From Phaeodactylibacter luteus (GTDB lineage: Bacteria; Bacteroidota; Bacteroidia; Chitinophagales; Saprospiraceae): a stretch of 64,000 nt of DNA. Below the pieces are notes generated by a model that searched no databases, was not told the DNA's origin, and saw only the letters and a program-made list of their open reading frames with translations. Both the position numbers and the translations under genes were made by a program. The first letter of the stretch is position 1; each line of letters begins with the position of its first letter. This document shows positions 54,399-63,177 of the stretch, one piece after another. The stretch covers positions 18,607 through 82,606 of the forward strand of contig NZ_VOOR01000025.1 in NCBI RefSeq assembly GCF_007993045.1, given 5' to 3'.

Positions 54399-56141
54399 AT
54401 GAAAAATTTCAGATCACTTTTCACCACCCTGGCCCTGGCACTTTTCGCCACTGCCGCCTTCGCCCAGGTAAAAGTGGGCGATAACCCCACCACCATTGAC
54501 GCCTCTTCCGTATTGGAGGTGGAGTCCACCACCGGAGGCTTCCTGCTGCCCCGCATGACCGAGGCACAGCGGGATGCCATCGTCAGCCCGGCTACCGGGC
54601 TTATGATTTACAATCTTACCTTGTCCTGCCCACAGGTGAACGACGGCACGCCCGCTGCTCCGGAATGGAACTGCATCAGCGGCATAGATGCCTCTACGAA
54701 CGGCAGGGGCATCGTCAGCAGCTACGGCACACCGGGCTGTACGGCGGGCTCGATCTCCGGCACAATGACCGAAGGCGTAGCCGTATCAGGCGTTACGATG
54801 ACTATTTATGCCAATGTTACACAAGTGGGTTCTTATAATATCACCGCCGGCCCGGTAAACGGGGTTACCTTCTCGGGCAGCGGCACCTTTGCAGCTACGG
54901 GCTGTCAGGAGATCATGCTGACGGCCACGGGCACGCCCACCGCAGCGGGCAGCTATGATTATAGCCTGAATACTACGCCGAGCGAAACGGTGACGGCGAC
55001 GGTGGCAGCTGCCTTCGACCCCTCTGCCATCACGCCTGGTGTAGGTAGTTTAAGTGGAAAAACTTGTTTTGATATTGCCTTGAGCAATAATAACACCAAT
55101 GGCTGTGCACCTTTAACATCTAGAACACTAACACAAGCTGATTTTACCAATCCGGCTACGCATACACAAACCTACACCTTTACGCCTAGTGGGACAGTAT
55201 CTAATGTGCGTTTTTATTATATCAATGATGTGGGCGATGCGGTGATCGCCATCTCTGGTGGTGATGCAGGCGACAATATTAGTACAGCGGTTACCGCTAC
55301 GGTAAATTACAACACCAACAACAATACTTTAGCATTAGGTTTAACCAATAGCAACGCTATGACCACTCGTATTTTTGCGGTGTATAACATCAATGCTACG
55401 AACAACAACAACCCTGCAGATGACCGTGTATTGGCTTTAACAGCCAACGTGAAAGACTGTTTGTGTGGTTGTGGAGTAAAAGTTTCACCTACTGAATATA
55501 AACAATTCCTATGCCACAACCTAGGGGCTCACACCGATGTAGACCCACACGACATGGCACAAGCAGATGCTTGGAAACTCAACGGTGCTTATGTACAATG
55601 GGGTAGAAGAGGGCCAAACATTACAGGCGATAGCCGTGCAGATTGGGTAACCGCTGGCAACACGAGCAACTTTGCTGCTGCACCTACGGGAAGCACAGCA
55701 GCAACAGCTAATTCAGGGGTTATAAGTGGCTGGAGTGCGACAGCCGCACCTGACTACGCTTGGCGTACTGCTGGTGGTGCTAAAACCGCCGACGACCCAT
55801 GCCCTGCTGGCTGGAGAGTGCCTACTAGGGCAGAGTGGATTGCTGTACACAGCAACAACTATGTAAGTCGTACAACACCATGGGGTGGTACTAGTAGTAC
55901 ACAATATCGTAATGCACTACACTACGGCTCAGTTAGTACTCCCAAGCTCCTAACCTTGCCTGCAGCTGGCAGCCGCAATTTTGATGGCTCGATCACCAAC
56001 CGTGGCTTTATTGGCTTTTACTGGATGAGTACGGAGAGTCTTACTAATGCTGGTCGCCTGTTTTTCACTAATACCGACGTGAGCCCGTTAATGAGCAGCA
56101 ATCGTTTAAATGGCATGTCGATCCGTTGTATCGCAGAATAA
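54399..56141 (+). CDS. FISUMP-domain secreted protein, copy 3 (longer, different C-terminal half)
   Basis: 580 residues. The signal peptide, VKVGDNPTTIDASSVLEVES block and Ig-like module (to about residue 207) match copies 1 and 2. After TVTATVAAAFDPS the sequence is unrelated to them: residues ~210-355 add a second beta-sandwich-like module (GVGSLSGKTCFDIALSN ... LALTANVKDC), and residues ~360-580 are a different FISUMP domain (YKQFLCHNLGAHTDVDPHD, GAYVQWGRRGP, DDPCPAGWRVPTRAEW, FYWMSTESLTNAGRLFF, MSIRCIAE). The switch coincides with a drop in GC content. It looks like a shared N-terminal scaffold joined to a new display domain. Confidence 0.87.
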   Translation: MKNFRSLFTTLALALFATAAFAQVKVGDNPTTIDASSVLEVESTTGGFLLPRMTEAQRDAIVSPATGLMIYNLTLSCPQVNDGTPAAPEWNCISGIDASTNGRGIVSSYGTPGCTAGSISGTMTEGVAVSGVTMTIYANVTQVGSYNITAGPVNGVTFSGSGTFAATGCQEIMLTATGTPTAAGSYDYSLNTTPSETVTATVAAAFDPSAITPGVGSLSGKTCFDIALSNNNTNGCAPLTSRTLTQADFTNPATHTQTYTFTPSGTVSNVRFYYINDVGDAVIAISGGDAGDNISTAVTATVNYNTNNNTLALGLTNSNAMTTRIFAVYNINATNNNNPADDRVLALTANVKDCLCGCGVKVSPTEYKQFLCHNLGAHTDVDPHDMAQADAWKLNGAYVQWGRRGPNITGDSRADWVTAGNTSNFAAAPTGSTAATANSGVISGWSATAAPDYAWRTAGGAKTADDPCPAGWRVPTRAEWIAVHSNNYVSRTTPWGGTSSTQYRNALHYGSVSTPKLLTLPAAGSRNFDGSITNRGFIGFYWMSTESLTNAGRLFFTNTDVSPLMSSNRLNGMSIRCIAE

Positions 56142-56157
56142 AACGATTAAAAACAAG

Positions 56158-56187
56158 GCAGCAGGTGTCTCGACACCTGCTGCTTTT
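56158..56187 (+). terminator. Terminator after FISUMP copy 3
   Basis: Stem GCAGCAGGTGT / ACACCTGCTGC with a CTCG loop, followed by TTTT. It is only 22 bp before the GTG start of the next gene, so it may be an attenuator and not a full stop. Confidence 0.75.
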
Positions 56188-56208
56188 CATCAACCAACAA
56201 AAGAAAAA

Positions 56209-57573
56209 GTGAAATATTGGCTAGTTGTTTTTATTTTTTTGGGCTTGAGCAGTGCCTTTGCACAGTCCATCAGCATGGAGTTTCCTGCCTTTGCAGGCAA
56301 GACCTACGATTTTGTGATTTTTCAAGGCAGCAAAGCCGAGAAGGTGATGCAGGATACCATACCCCAAAATGGTAAGTTTACCTTAACCATTCCAGAAAAA
56401 TATGCCCCTTATACGGGTATGTGTAGGTGGCTGCTCACCAATTCCGAAACAGGCGGCGGCATAGATATGGCCATACCGGGACATGATTTTGCTATTTCGT
56501 GCTTGAGTGACAAGCCCGATAATACCAACATTGTTTACACCGGTTTTGATGCCGTGAATGAGCTGAATAGGCTCAATGGCGAGCAACAGAAAATCATAGA
56601 CCGCTATGAAACCATGAGTCGGGCAGCACGGCTGTATGATACCACGCACCCTTTGTACGCTACTTTTCAAAAAGAAAAAGCAGTGCAAGCCCAAGCGTAT
56701 GAGCGATTTCATGAAGGCCTAAAGCAAAATAGCAACTACAATGCCCGTTTTTTGCCTATTGTCAATCTGATGCAGGGTTATGCCCATCGCTTGTCTGATG
56801 ATGAGTATGAAAAAGGACAGCTATTCAACGAATATTTTACCCGTCACATGAGCATCCAAGACTTATATGTATCGGGTCATTGGGAAGGTATTATTCAGAG
56901 TTGGGTGCAGTACCAAGCCCATGTGGTGAATGATAAAGACAAGTTTGCTCAAGATTTTAAGGCATTGCACGATAAGATGACCAATCCCGCTCAATACACC
57001 GATTTTGTAGGTAAAATGACTTTTTATCTGACGCAATACGGCAAAGACGATTATGTACAAGCCATTGCCAATGAAGTCATCCGTTCGGGCAAAATAACCA
57101 GCTACGAGGGCAAAACCATGCAGGCGTATGTAACGGCCATGGTGGGCAGTCAAGCCCCAGCGCTGATACTTACCCGCCACATTGGTGATGTAGCAGCCCA
57201 CGAGCACGAGAAAAAAGTACTACAAAGCAGCGATCTGGCCCGAGACGGCTACGACGGAACCCTGCTGATCTTCTATCAGAGCGGCTGCGGCCCCTGCGAA
57301 AACCTCATGCCGCAACTGTCGGGCAACTACGAGCTGCTAAAAGAAAAAGGCATCCGCCTGATCAGCATATCAGCAGATGAAAACATACAAGTATTCGACA
57401 ATACAGCGCGGCAGCACCCCTGGCCCGATAAGTACTGCGATGAGCAGGGCATGAACGGCCCCAACTTCACGGCGTACGGGGTAGCGGGCACTCCCACAAT
57501 GTTTTTGTTGGATGCTCAGGGGCGCATTGAGCTGCGGGCTGCATCCTTGGATGACATCATCTCCTATCTATAG
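56209..57573 (+). CDS. TlpA-like thioredoxin-fold secreted protein, copy 2
   Basis: 454 residues from the GTG at 56209, which opens a signal peptide (KYWLVVFIFLGLSSAFAQ); longer in-frame starts would run through the terminator hairpin. A DUF4369-like N-terminal domain (SMEFPAFAGKTYDFVIFQG) and helical middle precede the thioredoxin domain with Cys360/Cys363 in SGCGPCEN and the cis-Pro region GVAGTPTMFLLD. It is distantly related to the 47778 protein and has the same layout. Its 3' end (from about 57407) recurs as fragments after each of the three AAA genes. Confidence 0.87.
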   Translation: MKYWLVVFIFLGLSSAFAQSISMEFPAFAGKTYDFVIFQGSKAEKVMQDTIPQNGKFTLTIPEKYAPYTGMCRWLLTNSETGGGIDMAIPGHDFAISCLSDKPDNTNIVYTGFDAVNELNRLNGEQQKIIDRYETMSRAARLYDTTHPLYATFQKEKAVQAQAYERFHEGLKQNSNYNARFLPIVNLMQGYAHRLSDDEYEKGQLFNEYFTRHMSIQDLYVSGHWEGIIQSWVQYQAHVVNDKDKFAQDFKALHDKMTNPAQYTDFVGKMTFYLTQYGKDDYVQAIANEVIRSGKITSYEGKTMQAYVTAMVGSQAPALILTRHIGDVAAHEHEKKVLQSSDLARDGYDGTLLIFYQSGCGPCENLMPQLSGNYELLKEKGIRLISISADENIQVFDNTARQHPWPDKYCDEQGMNGPNFTAYGVAGTPTMFLLDAQGRIELRAASLDDIISYL

Positions 57574-57633
57574 GCCGCCAAGGAGAGGGGATGACCGTCT
57601 CAGCCCGCTGCCTGCTGATTACCTGAAAAGTAG

Positions 57634-57641
57634 TATTTTTG
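57634..57641 (+). promoter_or_regulatory. -7-like box TATTTTTG before the AAA genes
   Basis: TATTTTTG matches TAnnTTTG and is found at 57634, 59691 and 61505, each 5 bp before the first ATG of an AAA gene. If it is used, the first ATG would be at or near the transcript start, and the second ATG (12 nt later) could be the real start. No good TTTG -33 box was seen. Confidence 0.35.
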
Positions 57642-57646
57642 TGTAA

Positions 57647-59185
57647 ATGGCAGTATGTATGAATAGGAGAAAATACCCCTTAGGCGAGCAAGACTTCCCT
57701 TCCATACGAGAAGAAGGAAAAGTATATGTCGATAAAACGATGTATGCGCATCATTTAATAGAAACCAGCAAAAGCAATTTCCTGTCCAAACCACGGAGAT
57801 TTGGGAAATCCTTGTTTCTTAGCACTTTGGAAAGCATTTTCCTGGGCAAAAAAGAGCTGTTTGAGGGTTTGTACATCTATGACAAATGGCAGTTTGAGGA
57901 ATATCCGATTATCAGGATTTCGTTTTCCAATATTGGCTATAAAGAGATGGGTTTAGGGCCTGCCATCAGCAATGAATTAGACCGGATTTATCAATTATAC
58001 CAATTGCCACTGAATGACAAGGTGGTTTCACAAAAATTTGAACATTTAATAAAGGAATTGTCCAGAACCTACAACAAAGGCGTTGTCATATTGATAGACG
58101 AATACGACAAGCCCCTGATCGACTTTCTGGAAAAAGATAAAATAGGGATAGCCAAAGAAAACCGGGACATTCTAAAGGTTTTTTATTCTGTCTTGAAAGA
58201 TGCCGAGCCCTATATCAAATTCCTGCTGATCACAGGCGTCAGCAAGTTCAGCAAGGTGAGCATATTTTCGGATCTGAATAATCTGACGGACATCGCGCTA
58301 GACCCTGATTTCAATGAAATTTGTGGGATATCGCAGCAAGAATTAGAAGATAACTTTGTAGAGGAATTAAAGCTGTACGACAAAGAAAAGATCAAGGCGT
58401 GGTATAATGGCTACAAATGGGACATAAACGGGGATACGCTTTACAACCCTTTTTCCATATTGACTTTTTTCAAGAACAAAGGCAAGTTTGAAAACTATTG
58501 GTACAGCACGGGCACCCCTACGTTTTTGATGAAAATGTGCAGGGAGCAGCATTTGTACAAATTTGACGAAATTGCGATCAATAAAAATGACTTGGGCAAT
58601 TTTGATATTGAGGATTTGAAAATAATACCGATCCTATTTCAGACTGGCTATTTGACCATTTCCGAAGAAGATGATATATTAAGAACATACCGGCTGAAAT
58701 TTCCAAACAATGAAGTGAAAGAGTCTTACCTGAGAGGGCTGGCAGATGCTTATATTCAGTCAAATAGTTTAATGTCGAGTATGGTGTTAAGCCAATTGCT
58801 CAAGTTTTTAAGATCAAAAGACCCCGAGCTCTTCAAAGACACCGTCAATCAGGCATTTTCGCACATACCCTACAGCCTGTGGCAAAAAGAAAACGAGCAG
58901 TATTACCATGCCTTGGTACATTTGATCTTTTCGCTTTTGGGCGTTTATATTTTCAGTGAAGTACAAACCCAAAAAGGGCGCACCGACTCAATAGTGATGT
59001 TCGAGAATGAGGTCTTTATCTTTGAATTCAAACTCAATAAATCAGCCGAAGAGGCTTTCTTTCAGATCGGGAACAAAGGCTATGCCGACAGGTTTAAAGA
59101 CAGTGGCATGGCCATCTATAAAATAGGCGTGAATTTTAGTAGCGAGAAGAAAGAAGTGGAAGAGGTTTTCATGACAAAATCATAG
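57647..59185 (+). CDS. AAA-ATPase-like / PD-(D/E)XK nuclease protein, copy 1
   Basis: 512 residues (508 if the second ATG, 57659, is used). The N-terminal half is an AAA-ATPase-like domain (PF09820 type): YPLGEQDFPSIREEG, VYVDKTMYAHHLIE, Walker A-like KPRRFGKSLFLSTL and Walker B VVILIDEYDKPL, then LITGVSKFSKVSIFSDLNNL. The C-terminal part has a PD-(D/E)XK nuclease-like fold (PF08011 type): GRTDSIVMFENEVFIFEFKLNKSAEEA, with Asp and ExK in place. These proteins are expanded in many Bacteroidota; the function is unknown. It shares blocks A and B-type sequences with copies 3 and 2 but has its own block C (58610-58815). It is AT-rich compared with the left part of the window. Confidence 0.88.
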   Translation: MAVCMNRRKYPLGEQDFPSIREEGKVYVDKTMYAHHLIETSKSNFLSKPRRFGKSLFLSTLESIFLGKKELFEGLYIYDKWQFEEYPIIRISFSNIGYKEMGLGPAISNELDRIYQLYQLPLNDKVVSQKFEHLIKELSRTYNKGVVILIDEYDKPLIDFLEKDKIGIAKENRDILKVFYSVLKDAEPYIKFLLITGVSKFSKVSIFSDLNNLTDIALDPDFNEICGISQQELEDNFVEELKLYDKEKIKAWYNGYKWDINGDTLYNPFSILTFFKNKGKFENYWYSTGTPTFLMKMCREQHLYKFDEIAINKNDLGNFDIEDLKIIPILFQTGYLTISEEDDILRTYRLKFPNNEVKESYLRGLADAYIQSNSLMSSMVLSQLLKFLRSKDPELFKDTVNQAFSHIPYSLWQKENEQYYHALVHLIFSLLGVYIFSEVQTQKGRTDSIVMFENEVFIFEFKLNKSAEEAFFQIGNKGYADRFKDSGMAIYKIGVNFSSEKKEVEEVFMTKS

Positions 59186-59217
59186 TCCGGCAACTCAGGG
59201 TTTCGTTCCGCGTCTAC

Positions 59218-59399
59218 GGGCGTGAACCAAAATGTCGCAGGCGTTTATGCTTTGGGGGCTCTAGCCTGGCATTGGCCTAGCGCTGCGAAGGGGCGGCAGG
59301 CCTGATAAGGCCGAGCGGATAGCGAGCCCCGGAGCATAGCGGCACCTGCCCTCACGGCAGGGGCAGGCCCCCAAAAAAACGACAATCTGGTTTGCGCCC
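59218..59399 (+). mobile_element. M1 element copy I (182 bp, perfect 8-bp target duplication)
   Basis: Starts GGGCGTGAACCAAAATGTCG and ends CGACAATCTGGTTTGCGCCC. Flanked by GCGTCTAC on both sides (59210-59217 and 59400-59407). The empty site TTCCGCGTCTACTGC is present unbroken after AAA copies 2 (near 61263) and 3 (near 63083). It lacks the CTATCCTTGCGGAGGGG segment of other copies. Confidence 0.93.
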
Positions 59400-59488
59400 G
59401 CGTCTACTGCGTGGCGTGCAAAGTGGGCACCGGTGTTTTTTGCTCGCAAGGCGGAAAACGCAGGCATAGCCTCATGCCTGATAAACAA

Positions 59489-59629
59489 TGCGATGAGCAG
59501 GGCATGAACGGCCCCAACTTCACGGTGTACGGGGTAGCAGCGGGCACTCCCACAATGTTTTTGTTGGATGCTCAGGGGCGCATTGAGCTGCGGGCCGCAT
59601 CCTTGGAAGGCATCATCTCCTATCTATAG
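59489..59629 (+). pseudogene. 3' fragment of the TlpA-like gene, after AAA copy 1
   Basis: Matches the last ~47 codons of the 56209 gene (CDEQGMNGPNFT ... GTPTMFLLDAQGRIELRAASL). It is preceded by ~80 bp of unrelated sequence (GTGCAAAGTGGGCACCGGTG ... CCTGATAAACAA), which also occurs before the fragment at 63178. No redox cysteines. One inserted Ala codon (GVAAGTPT). Confidence 0.85.
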
Positions 59630-59703
59630 GCCGCCAAGGAGAGGGGATGACCGTCTCAGCCCGCTGCCTGATATTTACCTGGAAAAGTAGTATTTTTGTG
59701 TAA

Positions 59704-61242
59704 ATGGCAGTATTGATGAATAGGAGAAAATACCCCTTAGGTAAGCAGGATTTTCCAAAACTCCGCAACGAAGGCTTTGTTTATGTGGACAAATCAAAAT
59801 ATGCATTGGCATTAGCAGAGATAGGGGGTTCTTATTTCCTGTCCAAACCACGGAGATTTGGGAAATCCTTGTTTCTTAGCACCTTGGAAAGCATTTTTCT
59901 GGGCAAAAAGGAGCTGTTTGAGGGTTTGTACATCTATGACAAATGGCAGTTTGAGGAATATCCGATTATCAGGATTTCGTTTTCCAATATTGGCTATAAA
60001 GAGATGGGTTTAGGGCCTGCGATCAGCAATGAATTAGACCGGATTTATCAATTATACCAATTGCCACTGAATGACAAGGTGGTTTCACAAAAATTTGAAC
60101 ATTTAATAAAGGAATTGTTCAGAACCTACAGCAAAGGCGTTGTCATATTGATAGACGAATACGACAAGCCGCTGATCGACTTTCTGGAAAAAGATAAAAT
60201 AGGGATAGCCAAAGAAAACCGTGACACTCTAAAGGTTTTTTATTCTGTCTTGAAAGATGCCGAGCCCTATATCAAATTCCTGCTGATCACAGGCGTCAGC
60301 AAGTTCAGCAAGGTGAGCATATTTTCGGATCTGAACAATCTGACGGACATCGCGCTAGATCCTGATTTCAATGAAATTTGTGGGATATCGCAACAAGAAT
60401 TAGAAGATAACTTTGTAGAGGAATTGAAGCTGTACGACAAAGAAAAGATCAAGGCGTGGTATAATGGCTACAAATGGGACATAAACGGGGATACGCTTTA
60501 CAACCCCTTTTCCATATTGACTTTTTTCAAGAACAAAGGCAAGTTTGAAAACTATTGGTACAGTACGGGCACCCCTACGTTTTTGATGAAAATGTGCAGG
60601 GAGCAGCATTTGTACAAATTTGACGAAATTGCGATTAATAAAAATGACTTGGGCAATTTTGATATTGAAAACCTGAAGATAGAGCCCCTTTTGTTTCAAA
60701 CGGGCTACTTGACGATTGTGAAAGAAGATTCGTTGTTTGGAGAATATATTTTGTCTTTCCCGAATAAAGAAGTAAAAGAATCCTATTTAAGAAATCTGCT
60801 AGAAGCATATATTGATTCTCAACAACTGCATTCAAGCCCGATCCTCAATGGCATCAGGGCTTTCCTCAAAGCGAAAGACCCCGAGCTCTTCAAAGGCACT
60901 ATCAATCAGGCATTTTCGCACATTCCCTACAGCCTGTGGCAAAAAGAAAACGAGCAGTATTACCATGCCTTGGTACATTTGATCTTTTCGCTTTTAGGGG
61001 TTTATATTTTCAGTGAAGTACAAACCCAAAAAGGGCGCACCGACTCAATAGTGATGTTCGAGAACGAGGTCTTTATCTTTGAATTCAAACTCAATAAATC
61101 AGCCGAAGAGGCTTTTTTTCAGATCGGGGACAAGGGGTATGCCGACAGGTTTAAAGACAGTGGCATGTCGATATATAAAGTTGGCGTGAATTTTAGTAGC
61201 GAGAAGAAAGAAGTGGAAGAGGTTTTCATAGAAAAATCATAG
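59704..61242 (+). CDS. AAA-ATPase-like / PD-(D/E)XK nuclease protein, copy 2
   Basis: 512 residues, same domains as copy 1 with Walker A-like RRFGKS, Walker B LIDEYDKP and nuclease FEFKL. Its N-terminal block A is unique (QDFPKLRNEGFVYVDKSKYA), while block B (YKEMGLGPAISNELDRIYQL) equals copy 1 and block C (KIEPLLFQTGYLTIVKEDSL) equals copy 3. Outside these blocks the three copies are almost identical, even at silent positions. The upstream 90 bp (GGCCGCCAAGGAGAGGGGAT onward, with TATTTTTG at 59691) is repeated before each copy. Confidence 0.88.
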   Translation: MAVLMNRRKYPLGKQDFPKLRNEGFVYVDKSKYALALAEIGGSYFLSKPRRFGKSLFLSTLESIFLGKKELFEGLYIYDKWQFEEYPIIRISFSNIGYKEMGLGPAISNELDRIYQLYQLPLNDKVVSQKFEHLIKELFRTYSKGVVILIDEYDKPLIDFLEKDKIGIAKENRDTLKVFYSVLKDAEPYIKFLLITGVSKFSKVSIFSDLNNLTDIALDPDFNEICGISQQELEDNFVEELKLYDKEKIKAWYNGYKWDINGDTLYNPFSILTFFKNKGKFENYWYSTGTPTFLMKMCREQHLYKFDEIAINKNDLGNFDIENLKIEPLLFQTGYLTIVKEDSLFGEYILSFPNKEVKESYLRNLLEAYIDSQQLHSSPILNGIRAFLKAKDPELFKGTINQAFSHIPYSLWQKENEQYYHALVHLIFSLLGVYIFSEVQTQKGRTDSIVMFENEVFIFEFKLNKSAEEAFFQIGDKGYADRFKDSGMSIYKVGVNFSSEKKEVEEVFIEKS

Positions 61243-61275
61243 TCCGGCAACTCAGGGTTTCGTTCCGCGTCTACT

Positions 61276-61443
61276 GCGCGGCAGCACCCCTGGCCCGATA
61301 GATACTGGGATGAGCAGGGCATGAACGGCCCCAACTTCACGGCGTACAGGGTAGCGGGCACCCCGACGATGTTCCTGTTGGATGCTCAGGGGCGCATTGA
61401 GCTGCGGGCCACATCCTTGGAAGGCATCATCTCCTATCTATAG
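61276..61443 (+). pseudogene. 3' fragment of the TlpA-like gene, after AAA copy 2
   Basis: Starts CGCGGCAGCACCCCTGGCCC, identical to codons of the 56209 gene, directly joined to GTTCCGCGTCTACTG from downstream of the AAA gene. It reads RQHPWPDRYWDEQG ... ELRATSLEGI to the stop at 61441. The junction shows how the unit was duplicated: AAA downstream sequence fused to the middle of the thioredoxin gene. Confidence 0.85.
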
Positions 61444-61517
61444 GCCGCCAAGGAGGGGGGATGACCGTCTCAGCCCGCTGCCTGATATTTACCTGGAAAA
61501 GTAGTATTTTTGTGTAA

Positions 61518-63062
61518 ATGGCAGTATTGATGAATAGGAGGAAATACCCCTTAGGCGAGCAAGACTTCCCTTCTATACGGGAAGAAGGAAAAGTATATGT
61601 CGATAAAACGATGTATGCGCTTCATTTAATAGAAACCAGCAAAAGCAATTTTCTGTCCAAACCACGGAGATTTGGGAAATCCTTGTTTCTTAGCACTTTG
61701 GAAAGCATTTTCCTGGGCAAAAAAGAGCTGTTTGAGGGTTTGTACATCTATGACAAATGGCAGTTTGAGGAATATCCGATCATCAGGATGTCGTTTTCTA
61801 ATATTGGCTATAAGACCCTGGGCCTTCAAAAAGCTATAGCAATAGAATTGTCGCGTATTGCAGAGAGATACGATATTAAACTAGAGCATGATGCTGAAGA
61901 TATAGCAAATAATCATAAAGGCTTGATAGAAAAATTAAGCACCAAATACAACAAAGGCGTTGTCATATTGATAGACGAATACGACAAGCCGCTGATCGAC
62001 TTTCTGGAAAAAGATAAAATAGGGATAGCCAAAGAAAACCGTGACATTCTAAAGGTTTTTTATTCTATCTTGAAAGATGCCGAGCCCTATATCAAATTCC
62101 TGCTGATCACAGGCGTCAGCAAGTTCAGCAAGGTGAGCATATTTTCGGATCTGAACAATCTGACGGACATCGCGCTAGACCCTGATTTCAATGAAATTTG
62201 TGGGATATCGCAACAAGAATTAGAAGATAACTTTGTAGAGGAATTAAAGCTGTACGACAAAGAAAAGATCAAGGCGTGGTATAATGGCTACAAATGGGAC
62301 ATAAACGGGAACACGCTTTACAACCCCTTTTCCATATTGACTTTTTTCAAGAACAAAGGCAAGTTTGAAAACTATTGGTACAGCACGGGCACCCCTACTT
62401 TTTTGATGAAAATGTGCAGGGAGCAGCATTTGTACAAATTTGACGAAATTGCGATTAATAAAAATGACTTGGGCAATTTTGATATTGAAAACCTGAAGAT
62501 AGAGCCCCTTTTGTTTCAAACGGGCTATTTGACGATTGTGAAAGAAGATTCGTTGTTTGGAGAATATATTTTGTCTTTCCCGAATAAAGAAGTAAAAGAA
62601 TCCTATTTAAGAAATCTGCTAGAAGCATATATTGATTCTCAACAACTGCATTCAAGCCCGATCCTCAATGGCATCAGGGCTTTCCTCAAAGCGAAAGACC
62701 CCGAGCTCTTCAAAGGCACTATCAATCAGGCATTTTCGCACATACCCTACAGCCTGTGGCAAAAAGAAAACGAGCAGTATTACCATGCCTTGGTACATTT
62801 GATCTTTTCGCTTTTGGGCGTTTATATTTTCAGTGAAGTACAAACCCAAAAAGGGCGCACCGACTCAATAGTGATGTTCGAGAATGAGGTCTTTATCTTT
62901 GAATTCAAACTCAATAAATCAGCCGAAGAGGCTTTCTTTCAGATCGGGAACAAGGGGTATGCCGACAAGTTTAAAGACAGTGGCATGTCGATATATAAAG
63001 TTGGCGTGAATTTTAGTAGCGAGAAGAAAGAAGTGGAAGAGGTTTTCATAGAAAAATCATAG
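61518..63062 (+). CDS. AAA-ATPase-like / PD-(D/E)XK nuclease protein, copy 3
   Basis: 514 residues with the same architecture. Block A (EQDFPSIREEGKVYVDKTMY) equals copy 1 and block C equals copy 2, but block B is unique (TLGLQKAIAIELSRIAERYD, then IKLEHDAEDIANNHKGLIEKL), two residues longer than in copies 1 and 2. Walker A-like, Walker B and nuclease motifs are intact. Candidate -7 box TATTTTTG at 61505. Each of the three genes remains full length, so all are probably functional. Confidence 0.88.
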   Translation: MAVLMNRRKYPLGEQDFPSIREEGKVYVDKTMYALHLIETSKSNFLSKPRRFGKSLFLSTLESIFLGKKELFEGLYIYDKWQFEEYPIIRMSFSNIGYKTLGLQKAIAIELSRIAERYDIKLEHDAEDIANNHKGLIEKLSTKYNKGVVILIDEYDKPLIDFLEKDKIGIAKENRDILKVFYSILKDAEPYIKFLLITGVSKFSKVSIFSDLNNLTDIALDPDFNEICGISQQELEDNFVEELKLYDKEKIKAWYNGYKWDINGNTLYNPFSILTFFKNKGKFENYWYSTGTPTFLMKMCREQHLYKFDEIAINKNDLGNFDIENLKIEPLLFQTGYLTIVKEDSLFGEYILSFPNKEVKESYLRNLLEAYIDSQQLHSSPILNGIRAFLKAKDPELFKGTINQAFSHIPYSLWQKENEQYYHALVHLIFSLLGVYIFSEVQTQKGRTDSIVMFENEVFIFEFKLNKSAEEAFFQIGNKGYADKFKDSGMSIYKVGVNFSSEKKEVEEVFIEKS

Positions 63063-63177
63063 TCCGGCAACTCAGGGTTTTGTTCCGCGTCTACTGCTCG
63101 TCGTGCAAAGTGGGCACCGGTGTTTTTTTGCTCGCAAGGCGGAAAACGCAGGCATAGCCTCATGCCTGATAAACAAT

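Noticed and set aside
13003..59399. M1 copies as a CRISPR array or REP pair
   Set aside because: Copies are scattered over tens of kilobases without regular spacing, have inverted tips and target duplications.
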